Source: Bryoerythrophyllum caledonicum (taxonomy: Eukaryota > Streptophyta > Bryopsida > Pottiales > Pottiaceae). From it: a DNA stretch of 64,000 bases. Positions 57,774 through 64,000 of this stretch are shown one piece after another. The stretch spans positions 24,376,462 to 24,440,461 of the forward strand of contig OZ020517.1 in NCBI GenBank assembly GCA_963971425.1, given 5' to 3'. The notes beneath the pieces are model-generated. The model did no database searches. It was not told where the DNA came from and was given only the letters and a program-made list of their open reading frames with translations. Made by a program: the position numbers and the translations under genes. Within the stretch, counting starts at the first letter, position 1. Every line of letters begins with the position of its first letter.

Positions 57774-58550
57774 ATGCAATTAACGATGATCACCTGCATT
57801 CTCCTCTTCTTGGCAGCCACCTTGGTGGATGGAGGCTCAGAGCTATGGCAACCAGAAGACGACGACATGATCAAAGTTTTTGACACACCAGCTCCCGCAC
57901 CGAAGGCACCCAAGGACATCATCTGGCTGCTCAACAGCGACTTCGAGCTCACGAACGTGACGACCTCCAACAATGCCACCGTGCCCGCGACCGTCACCGA
58001 CACCACGCTCATCCCCAACTGGTTGCCCGGCGGCGCCGGCGTGCAGATCCTGCAGAGCTCCTCGTACCAGATGTCCTCCTTCGGCCCCAGCGTGTTCGCC
58101 ATCCACCTCAACAACCCGGCCGCCAGCAACGGCACCCAGGGCTCCATCGCCACGCTCAACCTGACCTCGAATCCGCACCCTGCCACTCTCTACACAGTCC
58201 AGTACGACTGCGCCAGGCACCCGGACGGACCGCTTAACCTGCTCTCCTCCTTGAGAATCTCCTCCATGTCAGGGATCACGGTGAACTACTACAAGCTTCA
58301 CAAGGCGAGGTACAATGCGACGGACTCCAGGAGCCAGATCACGTGGAACAGGCAAAGTTTTCTGTACATGGGGACGGGCGCCCCGACGAGTATCAGCTTC
58401 GAGAGCATGTCGGAGAAGTATGGACCTATCATTGACAACGTTGTGCTTCTCCGCGGTGTTCATATTCTTCGCAACGGCTCTGCTTGGACCATGCCTTCTT
58501 CCCTTCTGCGGATGTGTACGCTCTTTGCCTTGATGGTACTGTGGCATTGA
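57774..58550 (+). CDS. DUF642 protein, short single-domain form, GPI-anchor candidate
   Basis: Plant cell-wall-associated DUF642 family (galactose-binding-like jelly-roll fold; members bind cellulose or pectin methylesterases). A single exon encodes 258 aa. The start at 57774 gives a signal peptide (MITCILLFLAATLVDGGS). One DUF642 domain spans about 50-225: LLNSDFEL opening, VQILQSSSYQM, ATLYTVQYDCARHPDGP and the closing motif YGPIIDNVVLL. Six N-glycosylation sites are visible. The C-terminus is hydrophobic (LLRMCTLFALMVLWH) after a small-residue stretch, as in GPI signals. Canonical members have two such domains in about 370 aa, so this copy has lost one. It lies 0.73 kb upstream of a two-domain paralogue in the same orientation. 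Confidence 0.85.
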   Translation: MQLTMITCILLFLAATLVDGGSELWQPEDDDMIKVFDTPAPAPKAPKDIIWLLNSDFELTNVTTSNNATVPATVTDTTLIPNWLPGGAGVQILQSSSYQMSSFGPSVFAIHLNNPAASNGTQGSIATLNLTSNPHPATLYTVQYDCARHPDGPLNLLSSLRISSMSGITVNYYKLHKARYNATDSRSQITWNRQSFLYMGTGAPTSISFESMSEKYGPIIDNVVLLRGVHILRNGSAWTMPSSLLRMCTLFALMVLWH

Positions 58551-58889
58551 TCTCCTCAAATTGGCTCATCGGTGTAACTTGAGAGTGTGTGTACGTGTGT
58601 GAACGTCAGTTTCGGATTGTGACGGAGTTGCGAAGTGGTGACCCTTCACTTCATGCCGATCTGGTCGTTAAGGTCAGTGTTTCCTGTAGTTCACCACATT
58701 TGTGGTTTCGGTTGGAAACCTGGCCAAGAGGCAACGCTCCAACTGTAACCATATCCGAGTTGACTGGTTGTCGTGTCGATGTAGTAGTATATTTTAGAAA
58801 TATGACCACAAATGGCATGGCAGAGCCTGGGAAGGAGTCACGATTCATCAACCTTGGCCATGACTCACTTAGTGACGTTCATATATAAC

Positions 58890-59250
58890 ATTATTGACGC
58901 TGGGTTGGAGGAAGGATGATGCTCGGGTGGAAATTATGATTGTTGAAGCGTTGTATGTCGATACTCACACAGCCTTTGGATTGCTACCCTTCTGCCATTT
59001 TTTAAGATGAGTTTATGATCCTGTCATGAACTCGGATATGGTTACCGTGACACAAACTGCTCAGGCGCGGTGCACGAGGATGACACAAATCCTCATCGTC
59101 GAAGCAGTGTCACTTGCTTGATGTTCACACCATAATTGACGCAGGATCGCAGAAGGATGATGAGAGCCTTGAGATGGTGGTTGGAGCGTTGTATCATGGT
59201 CCTGCCAACTCGGATATGGTTACAGTTGCTCTTCAGGGCGTAGTGCAGCA
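58890..59250. repeat. Tandem-like repeat between the DUF642 genes
   Basis: Two diverged units about 210 bp apart share ATTGACGC(T/A)GG, GAAGGATGATG, GAAGCGTTGTAT / GGAGCGTTGTAT, and AACTCGGATATGGTTAC. The second unit ends just before the next start codon and may include its promoter. Confidence 0.55.
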
Positions 59251-59275
59251 TCGGTAGGCCTATGATCCATGATCC

Positions 59276-60604
59276 ATGGCTTGTGGTGATTTCCGTGCTG
59301 CAATGGAGGCTCTGGCGTGCATCCTTTGGTTGTGTGCTTCTTCTTTTTCTTCGGTGTGGATGGTCCACGCCGACCCCTTCAACCTGGTTCAGAACGGCGA
59401 CTTCAACGTGGAGGGCTTCGTGTTCAACCAGTACCCAGTGATGGACGTGATCGCCACGGGCATCAACACGCTGGTTCCCTTCTGGGCCGCCACCCAAGGC
59501 GGCGTCCAGATGCTGGACTCTAAGGTGTACCAAGTTCCCGCGGACGTGAACTCCAGCACCATCATGCACCTCAACTACAAAGACGGCCCGGGGCGCGTGG
59601 TAAGCATGCCGATCTACACGCTCCGCGAGGGCGCGCTCTACACCGTCTCGTGCCGCTTGGCCGACAATCCGGACGGCGGCCCGGTGTACAAAGCCATGCG
59701 CCTCGGCCTCACCGACATCTTCGGCAAGCGTCTCGGACCAAAGCTGGAGCCGTTCGTGGTGAGCAACCACAGCACCACCAGGAGTAACATCCTCTGGGAA
59801 ACGGTCGCGCTCAACGTGCGCGGTACAGGAAAACCTGCGATTCTCACAGTGGAGTCCGACACGCCAGGCTCGTACGGGCCGCTCGTTGCGAACGTGCAAG
59901 TGACGCTCAGCAACATCGTGGAGAACGGTAGCTTCGAGGATATGGACGCGACGATCAACACGCAGAACGTGACGTACTTCGTCACGCTGAACGCACCGTC
60001 TGCCGCGCTGCTGAGCTGGTCTTTGGACGCCGGCTCCTTGAAGATCGCGTCGGCTGCCAGGTACCAGGCTTCCACGGACAACACTGCGGTGATGCTTGAC
60101 CTGAACGCGGACAACTCCGCTGCGATGCTATCCACCACGTTTGCCATCAAGCCGAAGACGCCGCATGTTTTGCTGTTTGACTCCGCTATCAACCCGGAGG
60201 AGCAGAACCCCGTCCAGGGCCAGATTCTGGTGCTGGTGCAGGGGCAACCGAGTGCAACCATGTTGCTGAACAAAGCCGTGGACATGGATTCCACGGGATT
60301 CTCCATTGATAACGTGGGGTGGAACACGTACGAGTTCGAGTTCGAGACCGGGAAGCAGGACATCAAGGTGAAGGTCACGTTCCAAAGCAAGATGAGTGGC
60401 AACTTTGGGCCGTTGCTGGATAATGTGTGCGTTTATGAGGTCATGAAGAGCCTCTCGAACGCGAACGAAACGATCTCGGATGTGCCGGCGTCTGTTGCTT
60501 CTTCGAACTTCAATCTTTACACCAACCTCCTGAGCAACGCTCACAGGAATCACCTCCATTCCACCTGCAGATTCTTGCTGCTGCTCCTCCACACCATGCT
60601 GCTT
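59276..60604 (+). CDS. DUF642 protein, two-domain form, 3' end in gap
   Basis: Secreted cell-wall DUF642 protein. 443 codons are visible before the 200-N gap. The start is at 59276 or, more typically, ATG 59303 (MEALACILWLC), giving a signal peptide cleaved near Ala32. Domain 1 (about 36-210) opens with NLVQNGDFNVEG and closes with YGPLVANVQV. Domain 2 (about 213-388) opens with NIVENGSFED and closes with FGPLLDNVCVYEV. A Ser/Asn-rich linker (390-430) and a hydrophobic tail (FLLLLLHTMLL) suggest a GPI anchor; the stop is probably just inside the gap. No intron is visible, whereas seed-plant DUF642 genes usually have some. The coding sequence is very GC-rich with many C/G third positions. Confidence 0.9.
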
Positions 60605-60804
60605 NNNNNNNNNNNNNNNNNNNNNNNNNNNNNNNNNNNNNNNNNNNNNNNNNNNNNNNNNNNNNNNNNNNNNNNNNNNNNNNNNNNNNNNNNNNNNNNN
60701 NNNNNNNNNNNNNNNNNNNNNNNNNNNNNNNNNNNNNNNNNNNNNNNNNNNNNNNNNNNNNNNNNNNNNNNNNNNNNNNNNNNNNNNNNNNNNNNNNNNN
60801 NNNN
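60605..60804. other. Assembly gap (200 N)
   Basis: Exactly 200 N; removes the end of the DUF642 gene. Confidence 0.99.
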
Positions 60805-60814
60805 TCTACAGTAA

Positions 60815-60930
60815 TTGAAAATTTGCATGCAATGCCGACTGCACTTGCTTGAAAACGAATACCCAATCAGAACTTGACATGCATGTGCTTCATGTACGTA
60901 GTGTAGATGATCCACATCAATAATGAATGC
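60815..60930 (-). repeat. Third copy (inverted) of the GTGGATCACC repeat
   Basis: GACATGCATGTGCTTCATGT and GATGATCCACATCAAT match, inverted, the copies at 26600 and 30553. Confidence 0.6.
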
Positions 60931-61459
60931 ACCCTATATACAGTGAACGGTGTAGTCTCCAAGAGAAGGAGAGATTGGACAGGCTAAAACCTGGCCCCCG
61001 GCGGAGTGCTTGCCCACCGGAATCTTCACTGTCAATGGCTGTGCATATTCATCTTGAATCTCAATGATGCACCTCAATGATGCAGGTCCTTATTGAATCA
61101 CAGATCTGGATTCAGGGGTTCAACAACAAACAGGCGTGTATCTTGTGACCACTCCAGCCTGTACCCAGTCCCAACAGCCTGCTTTTCCAGGGTCCACTTC
61201 CGCCGGGGGGTAATCTTCTGTTGAACATGCAAGACCACCTGGAAGCGTGAGGCATGCATCATTTGGTTGAGGTTGTGATCAGGTGTTGAATCATAGTCGT
61301 GATGATGCAGTGCTTTGGGTTCCGCCGCCGCGCCTCCAGCGAGATGAACTGCAACAGACACCTGGAGATGAGGCTCGCGTCTCCTGAAGAATTAGACTAC
61401 GGCAGGTACGAAATTAGCATCACCTGCGCGGAAGCATTGGTATCTAGCTCTTCTAGCTA
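60931..61459. other. Region without a supported gene
   Basis: An 87-codon minus-strand frame (61361-61098) with LEKQAVGTGYRLEWSQDTRL is open and fairly GC-rich and could be an exon, but it has no recognisable domain or partner exon. Confidence 0.3.
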
Positions 61460-61860
61460 GATGATGTCATGTTGTTGGCCCTTGGAGAGCTTGAAGTTTC
61501 TTCAGAGCTTGCATCAACTGTCTCGAATCAGCAGCGGCTCAGTACTACTGTGTCATACAGTCTTGTCGAAGAGCTTGAAGCATCGACTGTCGGTATAGTT
61601 CTGTTTGATGTCTTGAAGTTGCAGCGAGCGCCGGCGCTGGCATCAAGTTGAGCTTGTCTTGAAGTATACATTGGCATATACTACATGAGTCCCTGCTGCA
61701 TCAATCGTCGTTGAATAGCTTGAAGATTCTACAGAGCTTGCGCCGACTCATGTTGGCATAGACGTTCTAGATGATGTCATGATGTTGCCACTAAAGAGCT
61801 CAACGTTTCTAGAGAGCTTGCATCATCACCTGTCGACGTTGAAGAGCTTGCGTCTGATTT
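61460..61860 (+). repeat. Degenerate GAGCTTG tandem repeats
   Basis: At least five units of 60-100 bp built from GATGATGTCATG(T/A)TGTTG, GAGCTTGAAG, AGAGCTTGC(A/G)(T/C)C and TGTCGAC. They precede and partly enter the frame of the next gene. Confidence 0.55.
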
Positions 61861-63072
61861 CCTTGTTTTCGTGTGCACGCAGCGCGAACCAGCAACCGCA
61901 GCTGAACGAGCAAGTGGAGCTGGAGCGCGCGCGCAACAGCGTGCGCCTCATCCAAGAGAGCATCCTGTCGCCCTCCGACTCTGAAGACAACAACGCACCC
62001 ACGCCTCGCTACCGCGTCTCCTCCCCGAACGACTACACGCTTGCCATCGACTTCACCGCGGCCAGGATGGTCGCCGCCGTGGGCGAGAAGTGCAAGCTCT
62101 TCCAGTGCATCTCGTCCCTCCTGAAAGACGAGTCCCAGGAGCTTCTCTCCACTCTCGATGGCCTGCACGCCGCGCTCCTCGCCGCGGCCGGCAGCAGCCC
62201 CTCCTGCCTGAGCAAGCTCCAGCGCGTGGTCGAAGACGTCCTCCTCTACTCCACCAAGGCCTTCACCTTCCTGGAGAAGCTCTGCGTCGTCGCGCCCGCC
62301 CCGAGCTCCAGCCACAAGAACGCCGCGAAGATGAGCGAGTTCGCGTGCCGATTCGACAACCAAACAGTCCAGCTCTGCGAACCTGACTTCATCTTGAACT
62401 CCGATACCGAGAAGAACAACTCCCGCCTCTCTTTCGGCGTCACCACCTACACCATCCCCGTCGACGAGGTCCTCCCTCTCAAGAAGAAGCGCGTCGTGAT
62501 CCCAATCGTGGACCTCGAAGGCGCCTCCTCCTACAACGTCGAGCTCACCTCCACCTCCACCTCCAAGTGGCGCCTCTCCGGCTCCAGAGACCGCACCTTG
62601 AGTGCGCGAATCGAGAGCCACGACCGAGGATTCTCCTAACTGTTGCACGCGGACCGCGTGAAGATGAAGAAGGGCACCTTCGGATGGGAGGAGGCGCAGG
62701 AGACCGTGCTCCTCACCTACGACGACCTCGTGGTGGCGAACGTCGCATCCGTGACAGGGAGCTTGCTAACCACGCAAAACAAGCAGGACTCGACTACGTA
62801 CGTACAGGACGAGCATTCAGATTGTAGGCACAAGCAGGATCGACCTCGACCTGCAGCACTTGTTCGTGAAGAGCGTGAGGGAGAAGGACCAGATCTACTA
62901 CAAGTGCTTCGTGCACACGACCGGGCGTGAGGAGGTGCTGGCGATCTACAGGTTCCAGCAGAAGCATGAGCTCCACAAGAGCGAGGGGATACTGCATGTT
63001 TTGGGAAGAGGCAACCAGCGTGGGCTTAGGCATGTGCTCGTCTCCATCATCGCCTCCCTTGGATTCACATGA
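61779..63072 (+). pseudogene. Gene of unknown function, broken by a stop and a frameshift
   Basis: I do not recognise this family. A GC-rich frame begins by ATG 61779 or, more likely, at an exon border near 61883 (CACGCAG acceptor). It encodes a helical region (ELERARNSVRLIQESIL, FTAARMVAAVGEKCKLF, LLSTLDGLHAALLAAAG) and then a beta-like part (FGVTTYTIPVDEVLPLKKKR). A TAA at 62637-62639 is followed in the same frame by HADRVKMKKGTFGWEEAQET and LLTYDDLVVANVASVTG. From about 62800 the sense continues one frame over (IQIVGTSRIDLDLQHLFVKS, YYKCFVHTTGREEVLAIYRF) to TGA near 63072. Codon use is gene-like throughout, so this is a recent pseudogene or contains assembly errors; a small unrecognised intron could explain one break. 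Confidence 0.55.
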
Positions 63073-64000
63073 TCAGAGTGCGTTTTTCAACACTCTCTCA
63101 ACAAATAAAATTCAGGTGCAGCACATCTTGGAGCTGAGTTCACAAGTCTCATTTTTTTATGAATCCAGAGAAGTTAGAGTGCAGTGCTTGAGTCAAGGAC
63201 CACTCCTCCTTTTCTCAACTTCACTCAGCAGAGTATATATTCATGACAAGCCTTTTTTTCTCGGTTGATTGCAACCGAGGTACACTGGAGATTAATATTT
63301 AATTTTCACTAGCAGGCCTCTGTCTGAATTTGCGAAGCCGGACGTCGTTGTCGGGATACAAGTTTTTTTAGGATGTGCACATTGACGTTTGTTGATATTT
63401 TTACTCCAGACCTGGATCATAGGTGTAACCTTATAATTTGTAGAATAGTGTCGTGAGAGATAAGGAGCTGTTTGTGAAATGGATAGACCCAGATGCACTA
63501 CACTTTTTTTGCCGCATGTGCAAGTATTCCACCTGCTCTAAATAGTGGAAGGAATTAGACGCTGATCGACGTACAAGATTGGTAATCATGGTTAGATTAA
63601 GTGGAGGATGACGATGGTACGTTTTTTTTGGTAAGACTCATGTATATGGACTGGATGCTCAATAAATACAATAAGATATTATGCATTGTGCTGCCCCTAA
63701 ATTATGTGCATTAGATGTGTTATGAGCTCAGCTGTTAAACTAAACTCTAGTCGTTATTATAAGTGAATCCAACCAAGGGTTCTCAACACTAGAGACTCAA
63801 ATCTGCATTCCACTTTGATTGAAATCAAAAAAATAAACTGATTCTTTGATGGATCTGAAATTCAACAGAACAACATCAACGCACTTAAAGAGGTGAATTT
63901 CAAAACAGTAGTCTCCAAAGAACTTGTTTTAATTAGCTGACGCTTGGGCAAAATTACAGATAGTTATCAATCCAGATTATAGTGGTACAAATTTTCACAC
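63073..64000. other. AT-rich 3' flank, no gene
   Basis: No gene or repeat with clear structure seen up to the window end. Confidence 0.4.

Noticed and set aside
59093-59899. 268-codon minus-strand frame over the DUF642 gene
   Set aside because: Antisense shadow of the GC-rich coding strand; His/Val-rich composition without domain features.
61809-62648. 279-codon minus-strand frame
   Set aside because: Antisense shadow of the broken plus-strand gene; Gly/Glu/Val-rich artefact of GC-rich third positions.

Overview
The window is nuclear DNA of a green plant (streptophyte). It has plant-only gene families (ALMT malate-type anion channel, KAI2 receptor, paired DUF642 cell-wall proteins, a cellulose synthase-like D fragment), spliced genes with GT-AG introns, and Arabidopsis-type telomere repeats (TTTAGGG). 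GC-rich exons sit in very AT-rich, repeat-laden DNA. This would fit a non-seed plant or streptophyte alga with a mid-sized, transposon-rich genome, but I cannot name the species. There are two 200-N assembly gaps (17406-17605 and 60605-60804).

Layout. 1-1848: relic of a PIF/Harbinger transposon with a broken transposase. 3145-6583 (minus): five-exon ALMT gene. 7399-10909: 3.5 kb Harbinger-type element with matching ends and TTA duplications, carrying a 140-codon ORF with a TATA box and a nested MITE. 11047-20690: transposon debris, a CSLD fragment, a minisatellite running into gap 1, and a 789-bp MITE. 21533-23285 (minus): three-exon KAI2 gene. 24371-41960: almost entirely dispersed repeats, including a family of about 1-kb TTAA-flanked elements, a perfectly symmetrical 781-bp fold-back element, a CACTA-like MITE and a tRNA-derived SINE. 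42578-49590: a 7-kb piggyBac transposon inserted in a LINE coding region. 50373-51800 (minus): decayed kinase-like gene. 52140-53631: GC-rich minisatellites and piggyBac end fragments. 54641-56876 (plus): CPBP (CAAX-type) membrane protease. 57774-58550 and 59276-60604 (plus): two DUF642 genes. 61779-63072: broken gene of unknown function.

The most notable system is the piggyBac family. The 7-kb copy has TTAA on both sides, near-matching ends beginning CCCCTAA, and a transposase frame with all three catalytic Asp motifs and a C-terminal Cys-rich finger, spoiled by only two stop codons and one frameshift in its catalytic and C-terminal part. Removing the element together with one TTAA makes the interrupted LINE frame read through its zinc finger, which demonstrates the insertion. 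At least eight shorter copies share its ends and subterminal sequence, so they look like MITEs mobilised by it. These MITEs in turn hold nested elements and a captured fragment of the kinase-like gene's 3' end.

The host genes do not form an operon. The two DUF642 genes are a tandem family pair. ALMT acts at membranes, KAI2 is a soluble butenolide/karrikin receptor hydrolase, and the CPBP protein is probably plastidial.
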